Shown: positions 10,324-20,384, numbered from the stretch's first letter. The stretch: DNA of 64,000 nucleotides from Pseudomonas sp. B20(2017) (GCF_002113125.1 NZ_NEJP01000008.1:186001-250000), one strand, 5' to 3'. The notes: generated by a model from the letters alone, not told the origin. Numbers and translations are program-made.

Positions 10324-10974
10324 ATGATCTCTACCTTGCGACGTGGCCTGTTGGTGTTGCTTGCGGCACTGCCGCTGGTGGCTAACGCCGTGGCGGCACA
10401 ATCGGCGCACGATCTGGTTCAGGACACCACGAACCGGATGCTCGCCGACCTGGCGGCCAATAAAGAGAAGTACAAGCAGGATCCGCAGGATTTCTATACG
10501 GCGCTGAACACCATCGTCGGCCCTGTGGTCGATGCCGAAGGTATTTCCAAGAGCATCATGACGGTCAAGTATTCGCGCAAGGCAACCCCGGCGCAGATGA
10601 AGACCTTCGAGGAAAACTTCAAGCGCGGTCTGTTCCAGTTCTACGGCAACGCCTTGCTCGAGTACAACAACCAGGGCATCACCGTCGATGCGCCCAAGGA
10701 TGAGTCGGGCGACCGCACCAGTGTCGGAATGACCGTCAAAGGCAACAATGGCGCGATCTACCCTGTGCAGTACACCCTGGAGAAGATCAACGGCGAGTGG
10801 AAACTGCGCAATGTGATCATCAACGGCATCAACATCGGCAAGCTGTTCCGTGACCAGTTCGCCGACGCGATGCAGCGCAACGGCAACGACCTGGACAAGA
10901 CCATCAACGGCTGGGCCGGTGAAGTCGCCAAGGCCAAACAGTCGGCCGAACAGAACGAGAAGCCAGCCCAATGA
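10324..10974 (+). CDS. mlaC: Periplasmic phospholipid carrier MlaC
   Basis: 216-residue secreted carrier (Tol-Tol-Ttg2 family) that shuttles phospholipid between the outer-membrane MlaA complex and MlaFEDB. It has a signal peptide of about 25 residues ending near VAAQ and a tail rich in Lys, Gln and Glu. It is preceded by a GAGG ribosome site and overlaps mlaB by four bases (ATGA). Confidence 0.95.
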   Translation: MISTLRRGLLVLLAALPLVANAVAAQSAHDLVQDTTNRMLADLAANKEKYKQDPQDFYTALNTIVGPVVDAEGISKSIMTVKYSRKATPAQMKTFEENFKRGLFQFYGNALLEYNNQGITVDAPKDESGDRTSVGMTVKGNNGAIYPVQYTLEKINGEWKLRNVIINGINIGKLFRDQFADAMQRNGNDLDKTINGWAGEVAKAKQSAEQNEKPAQ

Positions 10975-11276
10975 CCGAGTCGGCCATTCGTCTGGACGAA
11001 GCCAGCGAGCTGCAGCTCAGCGGCGTGCTGGATTACCGCACCGGTCCCGACCTGCGCGAGCAGGGCCGGGCGCTGATCAAGTCGTGCAATGCCCCGGCAT
11101 TGGTGATCGATTGTTCGGCGGTGGAGAAGTCCAGCAGCGTCGGTCTGTCGCTGCTGCTGTGCTTCATTCGCGATGCCAAGGCTGCCGGCAAGGCGGTCAG
11201 CATCCGCGGGATGCCCGAAGACATGCGCGAAATTGCTCAGGTCAGCGAGCTGACCGAGCTGTTGGCGCAACCCTGA
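10971..11276 (+). CDS. mlaB: STAS-domain regulator MlaB
   Basis: 101-residue cytoplasmic STAS protein that binds MlaF and supports the transporter's assembly and activity. The conserved nucleotide-pocket segment with Ser residues (EKSSSVGLSLLL) is visible near residue 52. The start overlaps the mlaC stop. A strong terminator follows, so mlaFEDCB can form one transcript. Confidence 0.92.
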   Translation: MTESAIRLDEASELQLSGVLDYRTGPDLREQGRALIKSCNAPALVIDCSAVEKSSSVGLSLLLCFIRDAKAAGKAVSIRGMPEDMREIAQVSELTELLAQP

Positions 11277-11292
11277 ACCCGCATCAATAGAG

Positions 11293-11346
11293 AAGCCCCC
11301 CGTCAGAGTCCTGCGCAGCGGGGTTCGCAGGCGCGGGGCTTTTTTG
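11293..11346 (+). terminator. Intrinsic terminator after mlaB
   Basis: AAGCCCC pairs with GGGGCTT, with a second inner stem CTGCG/CGCAG, and is followed by a run of six T. It lies 17 bases after the mlaB stop and separates the mla operon from ibaG-murA, although partial read-through is possible. Confidence 0.85.
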
Positions 11347-11391
11347 TATGATGTCCGACCCGTGCGCACAGGGCGCCGATTGAGGTTGAGC

Positions 11392-11631
11392 ATGCAGGCC
11401 GTAGAAGTGAAGAGCTTCCTTGAAGGAAAGCTGCCAGGAACGCTGGTGGAAGTTGAAGGCGAAGGCTGCAACTTTCAGCTGAACGTGATTAGTGATGAAC
11501 TGGCGGCGTTGAGCCCGGTCAAGCGTCAGCAAAGCATCTATGCCCATTTGAACCCTTGGATCGCCGATGGCAGCATCCACGCGGTCACTATGAAATTTTT
11601 CAGCAGCGCGGCCTGGGCCGAGCGCACCTGA
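11392..11631 (+). CDS. ibaG: BolA-family protein IbaG
   Basis: 79-residue BolA/IbaG-family protein. These bind [2Fe-2S] clusters with monothiol glutaredoxins and are linked to acid stress and envelope upkeep. I use the ATG at 11392 (MQAVEVKSFL), which gives the family length. The conserved helix with VKRQQSIYAHL and a terminal region with IHAVTMK are present. It sits between mla and murA as in many gammaproteobacteria. Confidence 0.9.
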   Translation: MQAVEVKSFLEGKLPGTLVEVEGEGCNFQLNVISDELAALSPVKRQQSIYAHLNPWIADGSIHAVTMKFFSSAAWAERT

Positions 11632-11638
11632 GCCCTAG

Positions 11639-12919
<1,281 letters not shown>

Positions 12920-12929
12920 TCGCTGCATC

Positions 12930-12947
12930 TGGACACAGGGAAGTGTC
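12930..12947 (+). other. Small hairpin between murA and hisG
   Basis: GGACAC-AGGGAA-GTGTCC forms a 6-bp stem 10 bases after the murA stop without a T run. It lies in the 127-base gap that should hold the hisG promoter. Its role is unclear; it could protect a 3' end or be part of a leader. Confidence 0.3.
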
Positions 12948-13046
12948 CGTTGAATTCGTTTTGATCGGGGGTGGCAACGCCCTCGATGTATGTCCGGCGC
13001 CGATTGCGACCGGGCATGAGTACCTTGATAAGGACTGACGTTTCCC

Positions 13047-13682
13047 ATGTTGACCATCGCACTGTCCAAGGGCCGCATCCTTGACGACACCCTGCCGCTT
13101 CTCGCCGAAGCGGGCATCGTGCCGACCGAGAATCCGGACAAGAGCCGCAAGCTGATCATTCCCACGACCCAGGAAGACGTTCGCCTGTTGATCGTGCGGG
13201 CCACCGACGTGCCGACTTATGTCGAGCATGGTGCGGCCGACCTCGGCGTTGCCGGTAAAGATGTGCTGATGGAATACACCGGCCAAGGCCTTTACGAGCC
13301 TCTGGACCTGCAGATTGCCCAGTGCAAGCTGATGACCGCCGGCAAGGTCGGCGCGGTCGAGCCCAAGGGCCGCCTGCGTGTCGCCACCAAATTCGTCAAC
13401 GTCGCCAAGCGTTACTACGCCGAGCAGGGCCGTCAGGTCGACATCATCAAGCTGTACGGCTCGATGGAACTGGCACCGCTGATCGGTCTGGCCGACAAGA
13501 TCATCGACGTGGTCGACACCGGCAACACCCTGCGCGCCAACGGCCTGGAACCCCAGGAACTGATCGCCACGATCAGCTCGCGTCTGGTGGTCAATAAAGC
13601 TTCGATGAAAATGCAACACGCCCGAATCCAGGCGTTGATCGACACCCTGCGCAAGGCAGTGGAGTCTCGACACCGCGGCTGA
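13047..13682 (+). CDS. hisG: ATP phosphoribosyltransferase, short form
   Basis: First enzyme of histidine synthesis, joining ATP and PRPP. At 211 residues it is the short form, which lacks the C-terminal regulatory domain and needs HisZ as partner; hisZ is not in this window. The PRPP-binding motif [12 protein letters not shown] is near residue 152. The start is preceded by an AAGGA site. Downstream, a terminator-like hairpin separates it from hisD. Confidence 0.95.
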   Translation: MLTIALSKGRILDDTLPLLAEAGIVPTENPDKSRKLIIPTTQEDVRLLIVRATDVPTYVEHGAADLGVAGKDVLMEYTGQGLYEPLDLQIAQCKLMTAGKVGAVEPKGRLRVATKFVNVAKRYYAEQGRQVDIIKLYGSMELAPLIGLADKIIDVVDTGNTLRANGLEPQELIATISSRLVVNKASMKMQHARIQALIDTLRKAVESRHRG

Positions 13683-13689
13683 TGTACCT

Positions 13690-13784
13690 GCGCGACGTTA
13701 AGTCGCGCCCGTCTATCCGCCTCATAGCCAGAATCTCAGGTGCCCAAGCGGAAACGACTGCTAAGTTAGGGCGCCTGAGTTTTT
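13690..13784 (+). terminator. Hairpin plus intrinsic-terminator-like stem between hisG and hisD
   Basis: Directly after the hisG stop, GCGCGAC-GTTAA-GTCGCGC (13690-13708) forms a 7-bp stem. A second stem follows, CTCAGGTGCCC (13735-13745) with GGGCGCCTGAG (13769-13779, one G-T pair), and then five T. The second stem looks like an intrinsic terminator placed inside the hisGDC gene string. Confidence 0.6.
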
Positions 13785-13807
13785 GCCATTCCTATGAGGC
13801 TCTCGCT

Positions 13808-15133
13808 ATGACCGCACCGACTGCAATTCGCCGACTCAACGCTGCTGACCCGGATTTCGCGCATCATCTGGATCATCTGCTGAGCTGGGAAAGTGTGTCT
13901 GACGACTCGGTCAATCAGCGGGTGCTGGACATCATCAAGGCTGTGCGCGAGCGCGGTGACGCGGCGCTGGTCGAGTTCACCCAGAAATTCGATGGCCTGG
14001 AAGTCGCTTCGATGGCGGACCTGATCCTGCCGCGCGAGCGTCTGGAACTGGCCCTGACCCGCATCACTGTCCCACAACGCGAAGCGCTGGAAAAAGCCGC
14101 CGCTCGCGTGCGCAGCTATCACGAAAAACAGAAGCAGGATTCCTGGAGCTACACCGAAGCCGACGGCACGGTGCTGGGCCAGAAGGTCACGCCACTGGAT
14201 CGCGCCGGTCTGTACGTGCCGGGCGGTAAGGCGTCGTACCCGTCGTCGGTGTTGATGAACGCGATTCCGGCCAAAGTCGCCGGCGTGACCGAAGTGGTCA
14301 TGGTGGTGCCGACCCCGCGCGGTGAAGTCAACGAACTGGTGCTGGCGGCGGCGTGCATCGCCGGCGTTGATCGGGTGTTCACCATCGGTGGCGCACAAGC
14401 CGTTGCCGCGTTGGCCTATGGCACCGAAAGCGTGCCGCAGGTGGACAAGGTCGTCGGCCCGGGCAACATCTATGTCGCCACTGCCAAGCGTCACGTGTTC
14501 GGTCAGGTCGGCATCGACATGATCGCCGGCCCGTCGGAAATCCTCGTGGTATGTGACGGCCAGACCGATCCGGACTGGATCGCCATGGACCTGTTCTCCC
14601 AGGCCGAGCACGACGAAGACGCCCAGGCGATTCTGGTCAGCCCGGACGCCGAATTCCTCGACAAGGTCGCCGCGAGCATCGACAAACTGCTGCCGACCAT
14701 GGATCGCGCGACCATTATTGAAACCTCGATCAATGGCCGTGGAGCCCTGATCCACGTGCGTGACATGGCCCAGGCCATCGAAGTTGCCAACCGCATCGCC
14801 CCGGAACACCTTGAGCTGTCGGTCGCCGACCCGCAGGCCTGGCTGCCGCAGATCCGCCACGCCGGCGCTATCTTCATGGGCCGCCACACCTCCGAAGCGC
14901 TGGGCGACTACTGCGCAGGTCCGAACCACGTTTTGCCGACCTCCGGCACCGCGCGTTTCTCCTCGCCGCTGGGCGTGTATGACTTCCAGAAGCGTTCGTC
15001 GATCATCTTCTGCTCCGAGGCCGGTGCTTCGGAGCTCGGCAAGACCGCATCGATCCTGGCCCGTGGCGAATCGCTGAGCGCCCACGCGCGCAGCGCCGAA
15101 TACCGCATCAAAGACGAAGTGAAGGGGAACTGA
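13808..15133 (+). CDS. hisD: Histidinol dehydrogenase
   Basis: Zinc- and NAD-dependent enzyme for the last two steps of histidine synthesis (histidinol to histidine). The start chosen is the ATG at 13808 (MTAPTAIRR), giving 441 residues, the family length. The in-frame extension reaching back to 13682 runs through the hairpin region and is not coding. Conserved blocks include the NAD region [20 protein letters not shown], and AEHDEDAQA with catalytic Glu/His residues. It ends two bases before hisC. Confidence 0.96.
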   Translation: MTAPTAIRRLNAADPDFAHHLDHLLSWESVSDDSVNQRVLDIIKAVRERGDAALVEFTQKFDGLEVASMADLILPRERLELALTRITVPQREALEKAAARVRSYHEKQKQDSWSYTEADGTVLGQKVTPLDRAGLYVPGGKASYPSSVLMNAIPAKVAGVTEVVMVVPTPRGEVNELVLAAACIAGVDRVFTIGGAQAVAALAYGTESVPQVDKVVGPGNIYVATAKRHVFGQVGIDMIAGPSEILVVCDGQTDPDWIAMDLFSQAEHDEDAQAILVSPDAEFLDKVAASIDKLLPTMDRATIIETSINGRGALIHVRDMAQAIEVANRIAPEHLELSVADPQAWLPQIRHAGAIFMGRHTSEALGDYCAGPNHVLPTSGTARFSSPLGVYDFQKRSSIIFCSEAGASELGKTASILARGESLSAHARSAEYRIKDEVKGN

Positions 15134-15135
15134 AC

Positions 15136-16188
15136 ATGAGCAAATTCTGGAGCCCGTTCGTCAAGGATCTGGTGCCGTATGTACCGGGCGAGCAGCCGAA
15201 GCTGACCCGTCTGGTCAAACTCAACACCAACGAAAACCCGTACGGCCCGTCGCCAAAAGCCCTGGCGGCGATGCAGACCGAACTCAACGACAACCTGCGT
15301 CTGTATCCGGATCCGAACAGCGACCTGTTGAAAAACGCCGTCGCCAAGTACTACGGAGTGCTGAGTAACCAAGTGTTCCTCGGCAACGGTTCGGATGAAG
15401 TGCTGGCGCACATCTTCCACGGCCTGTTGCAACACGATCAGCCGATCCTGTTCCCGGACATCAGTTACAGCTTCTATCCGGTCTACTGCGGCCTGTACGG
15501 CATCAAGTTCGATGCGGTGCCGCTGGACGCGCAGTTCCGGATCAACCCGGCCGACTACACCAAGCCGAACGGCGGGATCATCTTCCCTAACCCGAACGCT
15601 CCGACCGGTTGCCTGCTGGCGCTGGAAGCGGTCGAGCAGATTCTCAAGGCCAGCCCGGATTCGGTCGTGGTGGTCGACGAGGCCTACATCGACTTCGGCG
15701 GCGAAACCGCGATCAGCCTGGTCGACCGTTATCCGAACCTGCTGGTGACTCAGACCCTGTCCAAGTCCCGTTCGCTGGCGGGCCTGCGGGTCGGTCTGGC
15801 GGTCGGCCATCCGGATCTGATCGAGGCGCTGGAGCGGATCAAGAACAGCTTCAACTCCTACCCGATCGATCGCATGGCGAATGTCGGCGCGGCGGCGGCG
15901 TTCGAAGATCGCGAATACTTCGACAAGACCTGCGCACTGGTCATCGAGAGTCGCGAATGGGTGGTTGCGCAGTTGCAGGCCAAGGGCTTTGAAGTGTTGC
16001 CGTCAGCGGCGAACTTCATCTTCGCCCGGCATCCCCAACACGATGCGGCGGGGCTGGCAGCCAAACTGCGTGAACAGGGCGTGATCGTGCGCCACTTCAA
16101 ACAGGAAAGGATTGCTCAGTTCCTGCGGATCTCGATCGGCACGCCGGAGCAGAATCAGGCGTTGATCGATGGGCTCGGCGATCTCTGA
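15136..16188 (+). CDS. hisC: Histidinol-phosphate aminotransferase
   Basis: PLP-dependent class I/II aminotransferase, 350 residues, converting imidazole-acetol phosphate to histidinol phosphate. The PLP lysine is K210 in [12 protein letters not shown], and the cofactor aspartate is D181 in DEAY. It is intact here, but its last 219 bases are present again as a diverged fragment at 19420-19638, the footprint of an insertion into the ancestral hisC-algW junction. Confidence 0.96.
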   Translation: MSKFWSPFVKDLVPYVPGEQPKLTRLVKLNTNENPYGPSPKALAAMQTELNDNLRLYPDPNSDLLKNAVAKYYGVLSNQVFLGNGSDEVLAHIFHGLLQHDQPILFPDISYSFYPVYCGLYGIKFDAVPLDAQFRINPADYTKPNGGIIFPNPNAPTGCLLALEAVEQILKASPDSVVVVDEAYIDFGGETAISLVDRYPNLLVTQTLSKSRSLAGLRVGLAVGHPDLIEALERIKNSFNSYPIDRMANVGAAAAFEDREYFDKTCALVIESREWVVAQLQAKGFEVLPSAANFIFARHPQHDAAGLAAKLREQGVIVRHFKQERIAQFLRISIGTPEQNQALIDGLGDL

Positions 16189-16202
16189 TACACCGCCGAT
16201 GC

Positions 16203-16291
16203 TGTGGGAGCGAGCCTGCTCGCGATAGCGGACGGACAGTCGCATCTGTGCTGGCTGACTCGACGCAATCGCGAGCAGGCTCGCTCCCACA
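16203..16291. repeat. Paired REP element after hisC
   Basis: Two inverted copies of the pseudomonad REP core: TGTGGGAGCGAGCCTGCTCG at the left and the reverse complement ending CTCGCTCCCACA at the right, with a 45-base centre. It could fold into a long stem. It lies in the gap between convergent hisC and the DUF4198 gene, where it may also stop transcripts. Confidence 0.85.
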
Positions 16292-16305
16292 TCAATCTGT
16301 ATTGA

Positions 16306-17025
16306 TTACTCGTGATGTGGCTCGCCCAAAAACGTCAACGAGCTGAACAGCCCTCGACTATTAACGTCCGGGCTGTCCTTCACCGGCACTTCCACCTGCG
16401 CCGCAATTACATTCAATCCCTCATTACGCACCAGCACCCGCGCGCGGCCTTCCTTGTCGGTTACAGTGGTCAAGGTATTCGGCGCGCTGCGGTAATCACC
16501 GATCAACTTTACGCCCGCCGCCGGTTTGCCATCCAGCAACACCCGCACCGGCAATGATTTCCCCGGCCCGACGGTCAGAGGATCGACCTCCGGCAAAATC
16601 AGCAATTTGATCTGATCCAGTTTGGGCAGCTTCGCTCCCGGCTGATAAATCGCCAGGCTGTACTTGAGTGTCTCGGTCGACTCGATGGCGCCCGGGACTT
16701 TGCTGCGCCCCTCGTTGATCCATTTCTTGTCGGCGGTTTGCGACCACATGCCGTTGTTCAGGGCCACGGCCAACACCGCCGGCGGTTTCAACGGTTGCAG
16801 GCGGGCGTGATCCGCCAGGCGCTGCACACTGACGGGAATCATCTTGCCGCTCGCGTCAAAGGCCCACGCCCCGCTGACTTTTTGTGGTTTGAACGCATTG
16901 TCCTCGGCACCGTGGCCGTAGACGACTTCGATATTGCCGCGCCGTTGTTCGGTCCACAAACCATGGGCCGAGGCGTGAGTGGCGAACAGGGCGGCGATGA
17001 GCAGCAGGGATTTGCCGTATTGCAT
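16306..17025 (-). CDS. DUF4198-type secreted protein
   Basis: 239-residue protein with a signal peptide (MQYGKSLLLIAALFATHASA, about 20 residues) and beta-rich repeats resembling DUF4198/NikM-type metal-uptake partners. It starts with HGLWTEQ after the predicted cut and ends in a His-rich GEPHHE, which could bind metal. It follows the TonB receptor after 12 bases on the same strand, so the two form an operon. I infer that it helps import of a metal or metal chelate through the receptor; the substrate is unknown. Confidence 0.7.
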   Translation of the reverse strand: MQYGKSLLLIAALFATHASAHGLWTEQRRGNIEVVYGHGAEDNAFKPQKVSGAWAFDASGKMIPVSVQRLADHARLQPLKPPAVLAVALNNGMWSQTADKKWINEGRSKVPGAIESTETLKYSLAIYQPGAKLPKLDQIKLLILPEVDPLTVGPGKSLPVRVLLDGKPAAGVKLIGDYRSAPNTLTTVTDKEGRARVLVRNEGLNVIAAQVEVPVKDSPDVNSRGLFSSLTFLGEPHHE

Positions 17026-17037
17026 GGTGACGTCCTT

Positions 17038-19143
17038 TTACAGGTTGAGTGTCAGGCTAACCGTGAAATTGCGCGGCTCGCCGGGGTTGACCCAGTAGTT
17101 GCTGTACGAGCGCTCGTAATACTTTTCGTCGAACAGGTTGTTCAGGTTCAGGCCGAGAGTGACGGTGTCGCTGGCCTTGTAATGGGCCAGCAGGTCGACG
17201 GTGTGATAGGCCGGCAGCTCGAAATCGCTGCCGGAATCACCTGAGCGGTCACCGACGTAGGTGAACGCCGCGCCGATATCCGAGCCGCGCAAGCGGCCGT
17301 CCTGAAACTCGTAGACACCCAGCAGGCTGCCGCTGCGTTTGGCCACCCCGAGGATGCGGCTACCGGCAGGAATCGCGGCATCACCCTTGGTGACTTCGGC
17401 GTCGATCCAGGCGAAGGCGCCGATCACCCTGACGGCGTCGGTGACTTGCCCGGTGACTTGCAGATCGAAACCCCGGCTGCGGGCCTTACCCATGGCGCGG
17501 CTGGTGTCGGTGCCCGGGTCGAGGGCGAGGACGTTTTCCTTGTCGATATGGAAGAAGGCGAGGGTGCTGCTTAACCGTTCGTCGAACAGCTCGTTCTTGA
17601 CGCCGATTTCGTAACCCACGCCTTCTTCCGGATCGAAGGATTTGCCAGCCGCATCGAGGCCGTTGTTCGGTTTGAATGAGGTCGAGGCGTTGGCGAACAG
17701 GCCGGTGTCCGGGGTCAGTTGATAGAGCAGGCCGGCACGTTGGGTGAGCGCGTCGTGGGTCTGGCGGCTGGTGGTGTTTCGGCTGTGGTCATCGATGTCT
17801 TGCTCAAAGTGCTCGAAGCGCGCCCCGATCATCCCGCGCAGTTTTTCGCTGAAGACGATTTGATCCTGCAGGTTCAGCGCATGGCTTTCGACGTGTTCGA
17901 AGAAGTCTGTGCCGGAGCGTGCACCGTTGGGCTTCGGTTGGCCGTACACCGGGTTATAGATATCGATGGCGTAAGGCCCGCCGGCGATGGTGGTGATGCG
18001 CTCGTTCTTGCGGAAATTCTCGTACTCGCTGCCGATCAGCAGTTCGTGCTGCCAGGTGCCGAGGTCGAACAGGCCGCGCAGTTCCAGCTGGGTGATGCTG
18101 TCGTGCCAGTTGGTATCGCGTTCGCGATAGCGGCGGTTGACTGTGTGGCCATTGGCATTCAAAGGGCGGTTTTCGGAGGCGAATCCCCAGAGTTTGCCTT
18201 CCTTGTAATGGCTGGCCAGGCGCAGTTTCCAGGCATCGTTGAGGTGGTGCTCAAGCGTGGCTTGCAGTCTGTTGTTGTGATTGTCGATGTTGCCGTCGTT
18301 CGGCTCACCGAGGAATGTCGAGCGCGAGACGCCGCTCCATTTATTGTTTGGCGCAACGATGCCGCGGTCGAAGGTTGAGCTATGACGCACGAATTCGCTC
18401 TCCACCAGCAGGCTGGTGTCCGGGGTCAACTGCCAACTGAAAGAGGGGGCGACGAAGACGCGTTTGCTGTCGACGTGATCGCGAAAGCTGTTGTTGTCCT
18501 CGACCGCGAGGTTGATCCGCGACAGCACATCACCCTGATCATCCAGCGGCGTGTTGACGTCCAGCGCGGTGCGATAACGATCCCAACTGCCGGCACTGGT
18601 TTGCAGGGTAGTGAATGTTCCGGGCAGCGGTTTTTTGGTGACGATGTTCACCGTGCCACCCGGATCGCCTCGCCCGTACAGGCTGGCGGCTGGTCCTTTG
18701 AGCACTTCGATGCGCTCGATGTTGGCGGCGTCCGGTGTGCTCGGATAACCACGGTTGGCGCTGAAACCGTCCTGGTAAAACTCAGAGGTGGTGAAGCCGC
18801 GCACGCTGTATTCGTAAAGCGTCAGGCCGCCGAAGTTGTTTTGCTTCGACACGCCACCGGCGAAATCCAGCGCGCGTTCTACGCTGGTGCTGCCCAGATC
18901 CTTGAGCACGCTGGCGGGCACCACGCTGATGGCCTGCGGAATATCGCGGATCGCGGTGTCGGTTTTGGTGGCGCTGGACGAGCGGGTAGCGCGATAGCCT
19001 TTGACCGGGCCGGCAGGGGATTCGTAATCGGAGATGACGCTGATGGCGTCGAGTTCAAGCGTTTGCGGTTCATCTGCAAACGCGGGATCGCCAAGCAGGC
19101 CAAGGGTCAGGCCGAGGAGGGAGGCCTTTTTTCGAGACGACAT
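17038..19143 (-). CDS. TonB-dependent siderophore-type receptor
   Basis: 701-residue outer-membrane receptor. A signal peptide (cut near AFA, about residue 23) is followed by a TonB-box-like segment near LELDAISVIS. The plug domain covers about residues 50-165, with IERIEVLKGPAASLYGRG, and the rest is a 22-strand barrel of the FhuA/FecA class. The final residues NFTVSLTLNL end in Leu rather than the usual Phe. I use the ATG at 19143, 9 bases after a GGAA site, over a TTG at 19158. The start lies inside a 44-bp palindrome. The substrate is unknown, and the gene is part of the islet between hisC and algW. Confidence 0.88.
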   Translation of the reverse strand: MSSRKKASLLGLTLGLLGDPAFADEPQTLELDAISVISDYESPAGPVKGYRATRSSSATKTDTAIRDIPQAISVVPASVLKDLGSTSVERALDFAGGVSKQNNFGGLTLYEYSVRGFTTSEFYQDGFSANRGYPSTPDAANIERIEVLKGPAASLYGRGDPGGTVNIVTKKPLPGTFTTLQTSAGSWDRYRTALDVNTPLDDQGDVLSRINLAVEDNNSFRDHVDSKRVFVAPSFSWQLTPDTSLLVESEFVRHSSTFDRGIVAPNNKWSGVSRSTFLGEPNDGNIDNHNNRLQATLEHHLNDAWKLRLASHYKEGKLWGFASENRPLNANGHTVNRRYRERDTNWHDSITQLELRGLFDLGTWQHELLIGSEYENFRKNERITTIAGGPYAIDIYNPVYGQPKPNGARSGTDFFEHVESHALNLQDQIVFSEKLRGMIGARFEHFEQDIDDHSRNTTSRQTHDALTQRAGLLYQLTPDTGLFANASTSFKPNNGLDAAGKSFDPEEGVGYEIGVKNELFDERLSSTLAFFHIDKENVLALDPGTDTSRAMGKARSRGFDLQVTGQVTDAVRVIGAFAWIDAEVTKGDAAIPAGSRILGVAKRSGSLLGVYEFQDGRLRGSDIGAAFTYVGDRSGDSGSDFELPAYHTVDLLAHYKASDTVTLGLNLNNLFDEKYYERSYSNYWVNPGEPRNFTVSLTLNL

Positions 19144-19184
19144 GTTATGTTGTTCCAATGTGCTAATTGAAACAATATAACATG
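19141..19184. promoter_or_regulatory. 44-bp near-perfect palindrome at the receptor start
   Basis: Two 19-base arms of the form CATGTTAT-R-TTGTT-Y-CAAT face each other around a 6-base centre (GTGCTA). The arms agree at 17 of 19 positions. The left arm contains the ATG start of the TonB receptor, so a bound protein or folded mRNA would cover the translation start. It resembles a large operator. Parts (TGTTATA) recall Zur-type boxes, but the spacing does not match a standard Zur or Fur site. Confidence 0.6.
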
Positions 19185-19230
19185 CCTGTTGAGAATGTCT
19201 GTTATTCGCGCCAATAACGCGAGCAAAGTC

Positions 19231-19431
19231 TTACTCTTCTTTTTCCTTCATCGGTTCCGGTGGCGGACGCAGGCCGATCTCGGCAGTCAGCTTCAACTCC
19301 TTGCCATTGCGCATCACCTGAATCGTGACCTTGTCGGTCGGTTTGATCCGCGCTACCTGGTTTATCGACTTGCGGCCATCGCCGGCCGGTTCGCCGTCGA
19401 TGCTCAGAATCACGCCACCCAGTTGCAGGCC
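19231..19431 (-). pseudogene. algW: Broken 3' tail of algW
   Basis: About 200 bases matching the end of algW at 20385-20585, including the stop codon. It encodes the last PDZ strand segment and the tail ending KEKEE. By eye 17 of about 201 bases differ (about 92% identity), and the tail has PEPMKE where intact AlgW has PAPVKE. It lacks the protease domain and any start, so it is a non-coding remnant. It is fused at 19420-19431 to the tail of hisC. Confidence 0.9.
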
Positions 19432-19638
19432 AAGGGCTTCGAAGTGCTGCCGTCAGCGGCCAACTTCATCTTCGCTCGGCATCCGCAACACGATGCGGCA
19501 GGGGTGGCGGCCAAACTGAGTGAACAGGGCGTGATCGTGCGCCACTTCAAGCAGGAGCGGATTGCCCAGTTCCTGAGGATCTCGATCGTTACGCCGGAGC
19601 AGAATCAGTCGTTGATCGATGGGCTCGGCGATTTGTGA
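19420..19638 (+). pseudogene. hisC: Broken 3' tail of hisC
   Basis: 219 bases matching hisC 15970-16188 through to the stop. By eye 19 bases differ (about 91%). It encodes only the last 72 residues of HisC (from [15 protein letters not shown]) and has no PLP site. It begins at the 12-bp word CAGTTGCAGGCC, which also occurs in intact hisC (15970) and algW (20574), and marks a recombination joint. Confidence 0.9.
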
Positions 19639-19651
19639 TTGTTGAATGAAC

Positions 19652-19680
19652 ACAGTTCCCGGTATATGACCGGGAACTGT
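19652..19680 (+). terminator. 12-bp-stem hairpin after the hisC remnant
   Basis: ACAGTTCCCGGT-ATATG-ACCGGGAACTGT is a perfect stem followed by TTGTT. It lies between the hisC tail and the convergent orphan gene and could stop transcription from either side. It was probably imported with the orphan gene. Confidence 0.55.
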
Positions 19681-19719
19681 TGTTCGGCAGTGACCATCAA
19701 CCCTGTAGGGGTGGAGTAA

Positions 19720-20145
19720 CTAGGTTCTTTTTCTGGCCTTGAATGTTATTTCGGCCACCGACTTGTCGGCGAAAATCATGTGAATTGTCGCCTCGATACT
19801 TGCGTACCCTGTTGTGAACTTTCCAGTAACTGTGCCCGTTTCTGGATAGTGCATAACATCCGCATAATTGAGTGCCCACTGAAAATGTTGTTCAGTAACG
19901 CCTCGTTCATAGAACTGTTGAAAGTCGTAAGGTGTGCCGTTCAGCAGCGATACAACAAAGGTGTCGTGCTCTGTTCCGCCCTTAGACTTCGAAGTGCTAG
20001 CCGACTTCAAGTAACTTGCAGTAATCAAGCCCGGCCTGAAAAATACGATTGTTGAAGTAAGCGTGATCCCTCTCCAGTTGATTGTTACATTACCATCGTC
20101 GAAGTCTGGTTGAGGCTCGAATTTATACATTTTCTGAGTCGTCAT
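19720..20145 (-). CDS. Orphan hypothetical protein
   Basis: 141 residues from the ATG at 20145 (MTTQKMYKF), which has AAGGGA about 6 bases upstream; a longer frame to 20217 lacks a good site. No signal peptide or membrane segment is seen. The protein is rich in beta-prone and aromatic residues (NVTINWRGITLTSTIVFF) and ends in KARKRT. I do not recognise a family. Its base composition is clearly more AT-rich than the neighbours. It lies between the hisC remnant and intact algW, consistent with import as accessory DNA. Confidence 0.6.
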   Translation of the reverse strand: MTTQKMYKFEPQPDFDDGNVTINWRGITLTSTIVFFRPGLITASYLKSASTSKSKGGTEHDTFVVSLLNGTPYDFQQFYERGVTEQHFQWALNYADVMHYPETGTVTGKFTTGYASIEATIHMIFADKSVAEITFKARKRT

Positions 20146-20235
20146 GGCTTTCCCTTGTAGAAACCAGGTTTTATCGACAACTCGGTTTCTAATGGCGTGG
20201 CTGAGGAAGCTCAACATTAATCTACAGACGAACTG

Positions 20236-20265
20236 AGCTCACCTGTCATATCTGACAGGTGAGCT
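20236..20265. terminator. 13-bp-stem hairpin between algW and the orphan gene
   Basis: AGCTCACCTGTCA pairs perfectly with TGACAGGTGAGCT around a 4-base loop. It lies downstream of the algW stop and upstream of the orphan gene on the same strand. There is no clear T run, so it may be a terminator for algW or an mRNA-stabilising hairpin. Confidence 0.5.
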
Positions 20266-20384
20266 AGATTCATTGGTTTGGTGAGTTATCGCGAATCCAA
20301 TCAAATGGGCTTTCAGACATATTGCATGTCTGGGTGAGCGAGCGGCGTGAACGTCGCCGCTCTCATAGTCATTTGTGGCGAGTC

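Noticed and set aside
19141..19200. A Fur box before the TonB receptor
   Set aside because: I saw only fragments such as AATAACAGACATTCTC. The dominant feature is the long palindrome, which does not match the Fur consensus.
19189..19638. A continuous 149-codon plus-strand frame that looks like a new HisC-related protein
   Set aside because: Its first half is the reverse complement of the algW tail and its second half is the hisC tail, so the frame is a by-product of the recombination joint.
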